Assembly: GCA_035772785.1 (NCBI GenBank)
Contig: JAOCPU010000035.1
Location: forward strand, 124,001 to 188,000
DNA length: 64,000 nucleotides
Origin: Phlebiopsis flavidoalba
Lineage: Eukaryota > Basidiomycota > Agaricomycetes > Polyporales > Phanerochaetaceae
Direction of reading: 5' to 3'
Under the pieces are notes generated by a model. It did no database searches and was not told the origin of the DNA. It was given only the letters and a program-made list of their open reading frames with translations. Each line of letters begins with the position of its first letter. Position 1 is the stretch's first letter. Position numbers and translations under genes: made by a program. Shown piece after piece: positions 1 through 11,935 of this stretch.

Positions 1-3000
1 AGATGTCGCGGCTGATGCGGCCCACGGCGCGTTTCTCCTCCTCGACGAGCTTGCGCGGGGCCTTACGCTCCTTCGGCTCTTCCTCGGGCGGCGCATCCGC
101 GTCCGCGAGCTCCTCTACCCCGGGCACGTCCTGCGCCTCCTCTGCGCCTGCTCCTTCTCCGCGTCCTTGTGATCGGACTGCGACAGCCCCTGCATGGCCC
201 CGCTGTCCACAAACGCGCCGGGCGCGCCCGCAAACTGCACGCGGCCGCCGTCGAGCGCGACGACGTATGCGGCCGCGGGCGCGCAGAGCTGCACGTGGTG
301 CGAGACGAGCACGCGCGTGCGCCCCGCCATGAGCGGCCCCTGCAGGCACGCCGTGAAGAGGTGGTGCGCCGTGTGCGCGTCCACTGTTCCATGTCAGCTT
401 CATTTATACCTCTAGGGGAGGGAGGGACGTACCGGCGGACGAGGACATCGTCGAGGAAGAGGATCGACGCGCGGGAGTACACCGCACGTGCGAGGGACAC
501 TGCGCGTTGTCAGTTTTTATGTAAGGGGAGGAGGGGACGGAACGCACCGCGCGCCTTCTGCCCGCCCGAGAGGTTCACGCCGCGCTCGCCGCAATCTCAC
601 ATAGACATATCCCCGTCCTCGAGAATCTCCAAATCACTGCTAAGCGCACACGCCTCGATCGTCCTCCTATACCGCCTCTCATCATACGGCAGATCAAAGA
701 GGATATTATCCCGGATCGACGCATTGCGGAGCCACGCCGACTGCGGCACATATGCGCATACGCCCGGCACAACCCACTCCTCCTCGGGGACCACACGGCC
801 CACGAACCCCGCAATCGCGTCCGGCGGCGAGCGCGGCACACGAGCTGCCCCGCGAGCACGTCCGCCTCGCGAGGAGCGCGAGCAGCAGCAGCGTCTTCCC
901 GGCTCCCGAGCTTCCCGCAGATGAGCTGACAATTCCCCCTCGGGGAAGTTCAGCGACACATCGAGGAGCACGAATTTTTTTTTGGCGCGGGCGTGCTCGC
1001 GGCGGGATGCGCCGCGCGGGCGGTCTTGGGGCCAGGTGATTGTGGCGCTTTGGAGGGCGATTTGTTGTTGGGGGGCGAGGAGGAAGAGGGGCGGGACGGA
1101 GGCGACTTCGGCGCCGGCGAGGTATTTTTCGATGCGGCGCATGGAGACGGGGACTACAATCTTTGTTAGTGATGGGAAACAGGGACAGAAAGGGGAGGAT
1201 GTACTTGGAGCATGTTGATGAGCGTCTCGGGGAGCGCGTTGAGCGCGAATTTCATCCAGTTGAACACTACACACATTCAGCACTATCTCAGAAATCGGGG
1301 AGGAAACGCACCGCTTTATGGACGTAAACGCGCGATGCGCGCCGTGAGCACCTCGCCGCGGTAGACTGCAAAATGTCCAAAACGCGACGAGCGTGACGAG
1401 GATCGGGGAGCCGTTCCTGCGCACTTAATCAGCCCCTGCTCTATGCTGTCGGTGCGTGATTTGGGGGACGCCACCCACCAGATTGCGTTCCAGAGCGTCT
1501 CCCGATGGTGTAGTTGAGGCTTCTGGTACTTGAGCTCGCGGTCGCGGATCTTGAGCACACGGGCCTCGAAGCTGCGTTCCCACGCCATGAACTGCGTCCC
1601 TACGTCAGTCCCCCCTTGCCCTCACAACGCATGCTCGTACTCACCTTGAGCATCCTTATTCCTCCCAGAATCTATTGTCTCCTATGAGTGATCAAGTGGG
1701 AAGGGTGGCAGAGGCGACGAAACGCACCTCGTTCATAAGGGCCAACCCAGCTCGGTTCGTCGTCGGAGGACGCGCCTCTTCATCAAGTTACCTGCGCGCC
1801 CACGCGACGGACGCTCCCGCCAAAATGCGTTTGAGCGGGAGGAAAAAGACACGTCACGGCGAGGCCCCCCCAGAAGGCCGATTGGTCCCGAGCAAACTTG
1901 TACAAAAACAAGGTCCCGATGACCACCTCGATCGGCGAGTCTCTAGCATATTCGGGGTGAGCTTTTGATTAGCGGAAGGGGAGGGAGGAGCGCACCGACG
2001 AGCGTAAAGAGGTGCCACGCAAACTCGCTCACGCGGTGTCCACGGTCCGTCGTCATCGAGCGTCATAATCTGCGCCTTCGCGTTCGTGCAAACGGATCGT
2101 TCTCCTCCTCCTTACTCCTTTCCTTCTTGTCCGCGCCCCCCTCGGCGCTGCCGGGCGTCTTGGCGGGGGCGGGCGCTCCCCGCGCGGACGCGAAGTCCTT
2201 GCGCACGAGCGTCTTCGCGAACAGAATCGAGTTTTGAGCTGCACGCGCAGGCGCACCTGCAGCGTCGTGGTGGAGATGCTCCAGAGCTGGCCCGTCACTG
2301 CTCCCGTAGTGTCAGCGAGCCACCTGGAGGAAGAGGGGGAGGGCGCTCACGGATCTGGCACACGGCGTGCGTTTGCTGAAAAAGAGGCCCGCGGCAAAGA
2401 GCCCCAGCCCCAGCCGCGCGCGATGCGCATGGCGGTGTCCGCCTCGAGGTACGCGACGCAGTCACGACGGAACGCAGCTGCAGAAAAAACGCAGTAGGGA
2501 CGTAGAAACAGCTTCCAACGGCCGCGACCGCCGCAAGCGCGCGTGAGCTGCCTGCCACGAGCGGCCCCCTCGGGCCGTTCATTCACTTGGCGTTCACAGC
2601 GCACGAGGCGCCACGCGAGAGGCCCCAGCCCGCTGCCCTCCTTCGGCTTCCAGCTCCCCAGTTTCAGCGCGTACCGCCGGAGCGCGGCGCGTCATGCCCG
2701 CAAAGATGACCGTCGCGCGCATGCTCGCGGGGTATCGATGGGCAGGTCGCCGATCTCGAGGCTCGCGCGCGGTGTGTGTGCCGAGCATGACGACGACCTT
2801 GGTCCGTGTACGAGAAAGGCAGCGTTTTGGTCCCATGACACGGACGCGCATATTCACGCCTCCCCGCGACGTTGTCCGCGTAGTTAGCGAGGTGACCGCC
2901 AGCAGCGTCTTGTCCGAGTAGATCTGCTCCGAGGGGTAGTTGCAGCGCCGGCCCGCGCGGGATTGTTCGCTGACGAGGATGCAGGCGGCGGTGTACAGAG

Positions 3001-3634
3001 CCGGTCTTTACGGCGTGGAAGAGCTATTGGGGCACGACGGGCCGCGGCGGTTCGCGCGAGATGGGCATTGGTTTTGAGGGTAGTATGGCGAGGGTTCCTA
3101 GTAGGAACACTGCGGTGCATGTCAGCGAGGAAATGTGGATGAGGGCGCGCCATGTGCGCGCGGTGTTCTTGCTTGACCGAGATGGCCGAGACGAGGACGA
3201 GGTTAGTAGAGCGCAAAACGCGACACGGAGAGCGTACAGAGCAATGCCGTTGCGGCCCCCCTCTGCTGCAGACCACGCGAGCGACACAGTTTCGAGTGCC
3301 AGTACGACACCAAGCAGGAGACCGTGAGCAGCAGCTTGCGCAGGAAAAGACGCATCTAGAAGAGGTTATTGGCATTGCAGCCTCCCAGGAGACAGACTGC
3401 ACACGCACCCGCGACCGAACCCAAAAGCGTCTCCTCGTCAATGGGCTCGCCGTCAATCATGTCTGCGGCACCGTGGTGACATCGAACGGGTCCTTTGGCG
3501 GTCGCGTCGCGCGCGAGCTCGGGGAGCCTGACCTTGCCGTGGGGCGGGCTCGCAAGCGCATAGACCGGACGGGCGGCGCTGAAGAGGGCGCACGCGGCGA
3601 GGGACGCTGCGACGGGCAGCTGGTACTGGGACAT
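1..3634 (-). CDS. ABCC-type (multidrug-resistance-associated) ABC transporter, N-terminal half; cut by window edge
   Basis: Full-size ABCC exporter of the vacuolar or plasma membrane that moves organic anions and conjugates by ATP hydrolysis (family knowledge). Reading leftward from an ATG at 3634: a hydrophobic head; a first transmembrane domain with PIEVVIGTLFLYKF near 1900-1940; the segment MAWERSFEARVLKIRDRELK at 1530-1588; then the first nucleotide-binding domain. Walker A (GKLGSGKT) lies at 892-916, the signature LSGGQ at 558-572, Walker B (ILFLDDVL) at 441-464, followed by SAVDAH and the switch histidine in LVSHH. Short introns are visible, for example inside the signature-to-Walker B stretch (about 505-550). 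The second half lies outside the window. Walker A itself needs a one-base correction to be read, and further indels occur before the signature and after Walker B, so no intact frame exists. GC-rich compared with most of the window. Confidence 0.85.
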
Positions 3635-4678
3635 CGGCGGGCCCTTGGGGGTGCGCGAGGGCCGGCGGGCGCGGTTATAAAGAGGCCTGAGCGAGTCAAG
3701 CCAGGCAGCGGCAGCGAGAACCCATGGGCGTGACGCACATTACGGCTGTGACGTGATAAGCCGCGTGTGTCTGTCACGGGGGGGAGGAGGGGCTCCCGCG
3801 TGGTGATTGGACGCGACTTTTGATCCGCCGCCACCGCGGGGCGGGAGCGCCGTCCCTGAGGCGGACGCCTCATTGACTTGTACGTTCCACTAGGTACAGC
3901 ACTCGCCATAGGAGTCACTCATTTTTTGGTGAAGCTAGCCGATAGTTTATGGTCAGCAACTCAACCTTTGGGAGAGCTGGGCCTGCTTTGCGTGACTTTT
4001 CGGCAGTCCACACGCGTGCGTGCGTGCATGTGGGCGCCGCGCGTGAACTCGACTAAATTTTTTTTCTTTTTCCGTGTTACGGAACCGGGTCCAAAGCCCG
4101 CATAGAGCCCCCTCCGAGCGCGTCGCGACATGCCTCCCGGCAGTGGCGTGGGTGAGCAGAGGATATCCATCGAGCGAGCACAGCCTCAGGTAATTAATAT
4201 TTCAACCAGAGCATGGTTGTCATCTCGTACCCTCGGTTTGATTGCCCCTAAGCACTTCTGGAGACTCTTTGTTCCCTATTTCTCAAAGCCCTATTTTTTC
4301 CGCGGGTTCCCTGGCACACATAACCACATTGCAGCGGGCCCCTTTCATCCGTTCATCCCGCGCGGCCGCGCTTACGAGCAAAATGAAACGCGAAACGCGC
4401 GGATGGCCACAGCACGTTGCCTGCACCGCGAGCTTGCTTCCGCCATCCTCCTCTAGCGAATCCACAAACTCTTGTCTATCACAACAGTTCGTGCGTAAAC
4501 ACCCGCGCGTTCGCCTTGTCAGAATGCCGGACACCAATCGATCGCTCGACAATCCAGCTGACGCGACTACACATTGGCGCCGCGCGCATTGATTGACATT
4601 GGAGAAAAAACGCTGGTAGCTCTATCTACCAAGCCACAGGTGCTGAGCTACTGAACATGGCACCACCACCGTAAAAAA
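3635..4678. other. Divergent intergenic region between ABC transporter and DUF4470 gene
   Basis: No conserved protein segment was recognised on either strand. It separates two genes that start on opposite strands, so it should hold both promoters. The T-rich run near 4055-4070 and the AT-rich stretch near 4190-4205 are the only low-complexity signals noticed. Confidence 0.4.
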
Positions 4679-7600
4679 ATGGGAATGCGCTCGTGGGACT
4701 TTAGACCAATAGGCTCTAGCCCACCAGTTTCACTGGTCACAGAGATATCCCACCTGAAAAGGACGCGAATATTCTTCAGCTCGGATGCGGAGATCCTCGT
4801 AATATCCTGTGACCCTTAAAATGCGAAGAGGATACGTTGTAAGTTGGAAAACTGTTTGACCGATTTCAGGCTCGCTATTTTTTGCCCCTCATTTTCTCAT
4901 CGAGTCCAGCGCAAACTAGACATTACGTGCTGCGACTCGGAGCCTGCCATTCTCGGTGAGCCGATCTCACTTCCTTTGTGGGCGCGTGGAGAATACTAAA
5001 GAGATTCTCCAGCTCGTAACATCATCCTACTCACCTTGACATTACGCGATGACTTGAGCAAAAAACCCCACTGCCGCATGGAACATCTTCTTCCATCTCT
5101 TCCTCGACACAGCCTCCCTGGAGCTTCTGCTTTCCCAATGCCAACGCCTAGCAGACTCATCTGTGGATTTTGACACCTGGCGCGCGAGCCAATTTTCAAA
5201 GTATATCAAGATCGGGACCGTGCTCACCCTACAGGGAGCTAAACCGACACTGGCGCTGGTACGCGCACACGGAGCACTTTAGCGACGCCCAACAAGGCGC
5301 GGCTGAACACCAAATTCCGGGAGTACATGCGGAAGCCCACCAGCGGTACTTACCGCGGCTTCGTGTCCACCGCGGTTGGTGCGCGCGCCGTCGGCGCCCC
5401 GACTGGCTACACGCCGCGATCGTCATGAACGAGGTCTACCACACGTACTGGGAAAAGGGCCTGCTGTACGCCAAGGACGACGGAGCTCGCCGCCGCGGTG
5501 CACGGGTGAACCCGCTCTTTGCGTACTCGAACCACAACGAGCAGTTCGCCATGAACGACTTTACGTCGCCCCCACCTCGTGGCATCCCTCATTGGCGAGC
5601 TCTTTTTTCCCGTCCTAAGTACGGACCCGCCCAGGCTTTCGGATCCCCAGCCCGGGCTAACTGCTTCGAGTTTGCCCGCAACCAGTTTGTGGGCTGGTTG
5701 GCGTGCTTCCGGGCCAAGGTCAAGGCCGGAAACAAACAGGCTCGTGCTGCGTTTCGCCTCTTCAGCGACCCCCCTAGCATTCCGGTCTGAACCGCGCAGG
5801 AGTACCTGCAGTCCGGCCCGCACGTCTGCTGCGTGCCGCGTCGCGCCCTGCCGCGCGCGCCCGTTCCTCGTGTTTGACGGCGACGGCTTTTCCGCGAGCG
5901 CGACCCCGCAAGAGGCCCCCGCTTCGTTCGACGTCGTCGACACCTGCAATACATGCGACAAATACATTGGCATGCTCAACGTCCTCCTCGCGGCGGCCCC
6001 GCTGCTGAACCCGCACGGCTGGGCGGTGCTGTAGAACGTACCGAGACCGTCGAGGGCGCACCGGTGACGACCCGACCAAGGACGTTTTGGGTGCAGCTGT
6101 GCGGGGACACCGGCGCGATGGCGCTGCTGCTCGACCTCGCGCCGACGTCGCGTCCCTCCGGCTTTACGCACGCCCGAGAGCAAACTACACGCACGAGGTC
6201 ATGTGCCGGGCAGCTCGTCCCGAACAACAAACCTGGTACACCGAACGCCTCGCCTGGCGGCGGCCTTTCGCGCCAGACCTCGGCGGGGCGGCGAGCGACC
6301 AGACGCTCGTGCTCGACCCCCGCGCAGCTGCGCGAACCTGCTGTACGGAGTGTACGTGCGCATGTTTCCAGGCGCCGAGGCGGGTGAGCTACACGACGGA
6401 CACGGCGCGGGCTCGACAAGGAGCGCAGCCGCGCGCACTACTGCCGGCGGACGTTCGTGCTGCTGCTGCGCGCCCGCCGCCGCGCGCGTCGGCCGCGGAG
6501 TTGGGACGCGCTCCTCCTCGCGCTCGTGCTTCGCATGGAGGAGCCCGAGCTCATGATCGGACCAAGATCAGCCTGCACGACTTTCTCGGGCCAGCTGCAC
6601 CAGCTCGGGATCGCGTCCGCGGACATCTTCCGCCCAGGCGGACGCGCTCGGCCGTCCCCCTGGGACAGCGCGCGCCAGTACGGCCGCTGCAAGGACTGGG
6701 GCACCGTCCCGCCCGTCGTGTACCTCGCGCTCGAGTGCCGCGCAAGACCGTTCCGCATCCTCGACAAGCAGAGCACGCCGCGCGCCGACCCCGCCGCTCG
6801 CCGCCGGTAGCGTCGGCTCTACGCCCGGCAGCGAGTCCTACCACTTCGTCGCCGTCGAGACGTGCTTCGGCAGCGCTCGCGGTGAACGGCAACCGCCGAG
6901 CACGCCCGCGGTGTCATCCGCGAGGACCCCGCGGGGCGCGGGGGCGCCGCGCGCCGTCGTGCTCATGTGCTGTGGGCATTCCCGCGCATCCCCCGTGCAC
7001 CTGCTTTTTCGCGCGCGCCGTATTCCGACCGCTCGCTCACGAGATGCACTTGCGGCTGCTCGTGCTCAAGACGGAGCCGGACAAATCGGACTCCGTTACT
7101 ACGAGCGGTACGGGCAACATGGGCCGCTTCTTCGACGTGTCGACCGCGACCCGCGCGTGCATGTCCTCGCGAGGAAGCCCGCCGTGCGCGCGCTACGAGC
7201 ACGTCGAGGAGCGCATCTGCCCGCCCCTCAGGTGGGCGAAGGCCGCGCCGGACTCGGTGCTTGTGCCCTCGGACGCGCGAGTCCAAGCGCCGTGCAGAGC
7301 CTGCACGGTGCCGCGCTTTTTGGGTGGTGCAGGAGCTGCGCGCCAAGGCGGCGCTTGGCGGACAGGGTCGACGCCGGCCGGTCTCGCGTTTTGCAGCAAG
7401 TCGGCTTCGGGTCCGTGAGGCTCAAGATTGGGAGCCCTGTGCGACCAGGATGTCGTCTTTCCCTACCCTGTGGATGGAGCCAATGCCCGCATCCGAATTT
7501 TCGCGCAAGGAGTGCTGGATCGAGGTGCGTCTCGCGGGTGGACATCAACAGGCGTCGCTTAACATGCTTTTTGCAGGTTATCGCACCTCCCCAGCAACAG

Positions 7601-8656
7601 TTTTTTTTACATGGGACAACCGCTTCCCTGTTGATAGCAGCAAGCAAAGGGCACAGGCGGTATGGAACATGCACACCGCGTCTCGTTCCGCCAGCTTCCT
7701 GTACTCACCGTACCGAAAGCAAAGCCGCAGCTGCTCAAAACTGGGTCAACCGCCACCTCACACTCATGCCTTTCACCACACAAGAGCTCGAACTCCGCGG
7801 CAAGACCACCGGCGTCGACCCGCTCACTCTCGTCAAGCGGACCATCAGCTCCGTCTTCAAGGCCTACCTCGGCACCGCCCGCGTCGCCGGGCAAGAGCGT
7901 CATCACCATCGCCCTGCCCAACGGCGCACCCGCGTTCGTGCTCTTCCTCTCCAGCCTGCGCCTCGACCACTCCGCGCAGACACTCGTCTTCGACGCCCAC
8001 GTCCTCCCCGCGCAACGGGGGACACCCTGCCCCTCCCCGCGTCACTCGCTCCGCCGGCGCTCGCCAAGGCCGACGCCGCCCGCACCCCCCCCCCCTCCAC
8101 CAACCGTCTCCGCGCCCGAGGTCGCGCTCTGGCGGCGCCTCCTCCCCCGCCCTCGCCGAGCCGCTGCCGCACCTGGGCGCACAACGGCGCGTGCACCGCC
8201 ACAGGCGACACGCTCTGCGCGTGCGGCAAGGCCGCACCCGCGCGTCTGCGCTGCCGGCGGCCTGGGCGCCGTTCGCGGCCGCACCTGACGCGCGTTCGCG
8301 CTCCCACCACTGCGGCGCGCTCTACGGCGTGTCGTTACCTCGCGCCCAGTACAGGCGCCCGTCGCGGTTGTGTTCGAGGGCACGGACCTGAAGGCGATGC
8401 TTTGACGAGCACGGGCTCACGGTTTCCCGTACCTGCGCATGCTGAACATGGAGGGCGGGCGGTGGGAGCGCAACGACGAGGACACGTCGTGCATGACGTG
8501 TATGTATTGGCTGCCGCGGCCGGGTTCGCGCCGTGTGTGGGTCGGCGGTGTCGTGGGGCAGGTTTATTGTTTGGGAAAGATGTGTCAGACATTTGAGTGG
8601 TAAGGACCATAAGCGGTATTGCGAAGAAGTGGGCCAAGGAGCTCGAGCAGAGCTAG
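4679..8656 (+). CDS. DUF4470 domain protein with C-terminal MYND zinc finger (copy A)
   Basis: Fungal protein of unknown role with a DUF4470 head (a methyltransferase-like domain also found in dynein assembly factor DNAAF3) and a C-terminal MYND finger, usually a protein-interaction module. Start chosen at ATG 4679, followed by PIGSSPPVSL. Then come LGCGDPRNIL near 4790, KLDITCCDSEPAILG near 4910-4955, ARNIILLTL after an intron, MNEVYHTYWEKGLLYAKDD at 5425-5480, FEFARNQFVGWL at 5670-5705, DTCNTCDKYIGMLNVLLAA at 5941-5998, DWGTVPPVVYLALEC at 6693-6740, ITIALPNGAPAFVLFLSSLR near 7900-7960, CRTWAHNGACTATGD at 8164-8208, and the finger with VYCLGKMCQ and EWKDHKRYC at 8560-8622. At least six frame changes are needed. 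The end at TAG 8656 assumes one more shift; otherwise the frame runs to 8715. It is a diverged paralogue of the gene at 29418-33271 and far more GC-rich through 5.2-8.6 kb. Confidence 0.8.
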
Positions 8657-10110
8657 GCGCAGTAAGTATATATCCTGCGAATGTAGTAAATCCAAGTAAG
8701 ACATGTCATTTTTGAGCGAACACGTGCAATGGCGCTGTTGAGCTTCATGGTCCGCGTCCTCATTCCTGCAATGTCATCCGTACAAAGTTTCGAGTGCAGT
8801 GGCTGCGGACGGAATATCAAGCAATAACAGGTAGACACCCTCTCGAAAATGAAACATGCCCAGCTCGTCTCCCTTCTTCACCTTCTGTCCTGCGCTCACG
8901 TGTGACATCGCACGTCGACACCTCAGCCATTCCCACGGCAAGTAAAAACGTGAGCCCAATATCCGGATTATCGCCGCGCTCGATGTAGACAAAAACTGCC
9001 CGCGTCGCGCCGTCGCAGTGATGTACGCCTTGCGAGCCACAGCAGCGCGACGGGGCGTTCCGGCGTACGGGAAGCGAAAGGGCGCCGTAGGGCACACACA
9101 CGGCGCGTAGTACTGTCCAAGGAATGTAAATCACGCGCCGGACCGACAACGGCACCGAGACGGGGACTGTGCCAGCGAAGGTAGCTCAGCGCGCTCAGGT
9201 ACGCCTGGTACACCGTGCTTCCAGACCCGCAAACGCCGTCAGCGAGCGCGTCGCCTGCGAGACATGTGCCGCAGGCGCGAGTACGGCTGCGCCTTGAGCC
9301 AGAAGCGGTCGTCGTTTCTCACACGTCGCGCGCGATGCGGTAGACGGTTGACTCACAGGCGCTCGTGATGAGTGCGTCGTCGTCGGGCGCCGCGACGGGC
9401 CGCACGCCTACGCGCTATTCGAAGCGGCGCCGGTGAAGAAGTCGTCCCACGACGCGACCGCAGACCGTTCGGTACTCTGCGGAGTGCATGTGCGGTGTCG
9501 CATACGAACGTCGCCTCAAAGTACGGCATGTGCAGCGCGGGCTTTGGCCCGAACATCCCGTCGTCGGCGCAGCGGTGAGGACGATTTGCGCGACGCAGGG
9601 ACTGAGACACGAGGTGGGCGGCCCAGACGTCTCGAAGAGCTTTTTGAACTGCGCGTTCACTTTTTCGTGTGCGAGCATGGAGAGCCCGGCGGGCGACTGC
9701 CATGTGGCCAATGAGCACGGAGTTTATAGGGAAGCCGACGAAGATGTTGTTACTGTTCGTACGGCGGAGACCCTTGAGATGACCTAACGTTGAATAGCAG
9801 AAACATCTCCCTGTAATTCCGTATCTAGTGGCTAGGGTCAGGCTGGTATGAACTTGACGTTCACAAAGAACTGACCTGTGGGGCATACCATTCGGGCTTA
9901 TGTCGTAAGGAGACGTTTCAGGCACTTGGTCGAACATGAGATTGAAACCCATGCACCAGTACCGGGTCATTGTCGACGAGCTGTTGAAATTCTTGAACAA
10001 ACTGAGTGTAGCAAATGCTCTGGTTGTTCGTCCACATCGCCCTCGCTGTTGGGATATACCCATAGCTTGAAGTTCTTGAGCCCATTCCACAACTTTCCAT
10101 TTGCTGACAT
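8653..10110 (-). CDS. Phosphatidylserine-decarboxylase-family enzyme, PsiD-like, copy 1 (frame-disrupted)
   Basis: Pyruvoyl-dependent decarboxylase family. Members of this short fungal clade, such as the tryptophan decarboxylase PsiD, act on amino acids rather than phospholipid, so the substrate is open. Start taken at ATG 10110. Conserved pieces in order: FVQEFQQLVDNDPVL, GFNLMFDQVPETSPYDISP, IFVGFPINSVLIGHMA, GMFGPKPALHMPYFEATFVC (9530-9590), VYQAYLSALSYLRWHSP (9165-9215), VGMAEVSTCDV near 8920-8945, KKGDELGMFHF near 8850-8880, and CYCLIFRPQ, ending with LNSAIARVRSK. The self-cleavage site, normally GGS(T/S) right after FHF, reads as a shifted stretch with extra bases; Ser-Thr can still be read in another frame (8836 region). 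No transit peptide or transmembrane segment. Lies tail to tail with the DUF4470 gene, their 3' ends touching, and parallel to copy 2 about 3 kb away. Confidence 0.8.
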
Positions 10111-11190
10111 GCTGAATCCAGGGCCTAGAGGCGGGAGACTCAACAATGAGAAGAATGACAGAGAGAAAACATATTCACTCGCCTGGGGGACTCTCTGTGG
10201 GAAAGGAGAAGCAGTACGCTCTCACAGCAAGAGAAGAAGGTACATATACTGCAAGGATAAGACTGGGGTCAGCTTCCGGGGATTGGATGGGGAAACACGC
10301 TGCCACGTCTCAGAAAAACCACGAGAGGGAATATGGCTTCGAATGGGCATGTAGCAATTCATCAAACTCTCGCATACAGGCACGGTGACTCCACAATGGG
10401 GAAGGGTGCGTAATAGGCCTTGAGCACGACTGAGACAGTGGGGGGAAGAATAGCAATCAGTCAGCAAGAATAGTTGGCATGGTCCATGGTCAGCGACGTT
10501 AATGTTGGCAAACGGTGATGAACTGGAGTTGTATGAGCAAGACTCACGATTAAGGGAGAGGAAGGTTTCGGAGCTTGATGGACAGCTTCTGGATTAACCA
10601 AAACTGCGGCGATATCAGTGATCCTCTCGCCTCACTTATAGACACCGGTCAATGCATCAAGCGGGTAGCAAGCAAATGACACTTCGACGCGAAAATCCAC
10701 GCACCTGTCAATAGTGTTCGGGAGACTGGAGGCTCTCCTAATCTGTTCCAGAGCACAGATCATGATACAGAACGCCGTTGTTGGTCCTAGTACTAGTGTC
10801 CGTTCGTGATGTTAAACCCAGCTACCATCCTCCGTATGGCAGAGCGCGACTTGGACAATATTTGTCTTTTGGCTCGAATCCATCGCACGAGCTCCTCAGT
10901 ATTTCTACGCAGTCTAGAAGATCATGGAAATTGTAATATTTTTTTTTAGTTATCCTGGATGAGAGCCTCAGTGGCCTGAACTTCATATGTAAGTGAGCTA
11001 TACTCACACAACCGTAGAACCAGACGATGGATGCTTCGACAAAAGTGTGCCCGCGGACGCCTCGCAAGATGTTTTAAGTTTCGAAAGCTTGCCACGTGCG
11101 TGCAGCTAACAATTGTAACTCTTTTTATAGATTAGAAAGCCCAGGTCGACCTCGCTGTCTCACCCAAGTCTCATCCCAAAAAACGCTGAA
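10111..11190. other. Intergenic, no recognised gene
   Basis: Short open stretches on both strands show no family resemblance. It should include the promoter of decarboxylase copy 1 (minus strand) and of the small plus-strand gene that follows. Confidence 0.4.
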
Positions 11191-11935
11191 ATGTCTGCAA
11201 ATAGTGCTGCTGATATTGCTTGCTCGCATACCACAAGATGGCCGCAGAGTCCCATTCAACGTTTGGTACGAGGCTTATGAGCAAAGGGTTAAAGCTTTGA
11301 ACACACGGCGACGCCTTCACGTTCGAGGTGCGTGGCTGGGACGACGACCTGGTGGACCCGTGTTGACACGCTCGGACAGGTTGGAGAAGATGGAAGGGCC
11401 GCTCTTGGGCGACGTGAACCTCTCCGAAAGGTCCCGAAGATGAGTTCGAGGTCATAGTTGAAGGCGCGTCAAGCCTGGGTCGTGGACGGTCACGCAGCAG
11501 GGGTGTGTCCACCGACGACCTTGCAGACGACGAGACAGATGAAGATGACGAGAATGAGGACGATGACGATAGGCCCAGTCACCCGGCTCGTCGTGCGACA
11601 CGCCGAGGCAGAGCTCGATACCCTTTCGGATGTCACTTGGGAAGAAATCGGCACATTCAGCGTCGACAGCGGAGTTTGGGGCTTCTTGAGTAGCAAAGAG
11701 CTCGAAAGGGCAGTTGCCGAGTCTGGAGACCGGGAAGCAACGCTCGAGTCTCTCGCAGACTGGGCGGCGGACGAAGGGCCATGGCTCCTGCAGGGATTGT
11801 GGGTGAGTGCACTTTGCAACATTTGGCCTATCTTCAGCTAAATACGTGTGTCAAGTATCGGATAATGATGGAGGCTATGTTGTTCAAGGAAAGAAGCTGA
11901 AAGACGTTTGGGTCCAGCTCAGAGTATTGGAATGA
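11191..11935 (+). CDS. Unrecognised protein with acidic linker and compact C-terminal domain
   Basis: No family recognised. Start near ATG 11191 (MSANSAADIA) is tentative. Visible pieces in order: THGDAFTFEVRGWDDDLVDP near 11305-11360; EDEFEVIVEGASS near 11440-11475; an Arg/Ser stretch; a strongly acidic tract of Asp and Glu at about 11513-11570; then a good open stretch VTWEEIGTFSVDSGVWGFLS at 11634-11690 running through ERAVAESGDREATLESLADW to about 11800. A GT...AG intron starting at 11802 joins it to a last exon, SDNDGGYVVQGKK, ending in LRVLE and TGA at 11935. The N-terminal half needs several frame changes; the last 100 residues need none. It sits between two parallel decarboxylase genes but on the other strand, so it is not co-transcribed with them. 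Confidence 0.5.

Noticed and set aside
4615..4680. tRNA-like stretch (repeated GCT/AGC pairs)
   Set aside because: No cloverleaf with a T-loop GTTCRA and a 7-bp acceptor stem could be drawn.
6087..8596. Very long plus-strand open frames of 443, 474 and 561 codons
   Set aside because: They are Arg/Pro/Ala-rich products of GC-rich DNA. The conserved DUF4470-MYND segments switch among these frames, so none of them is the protein.
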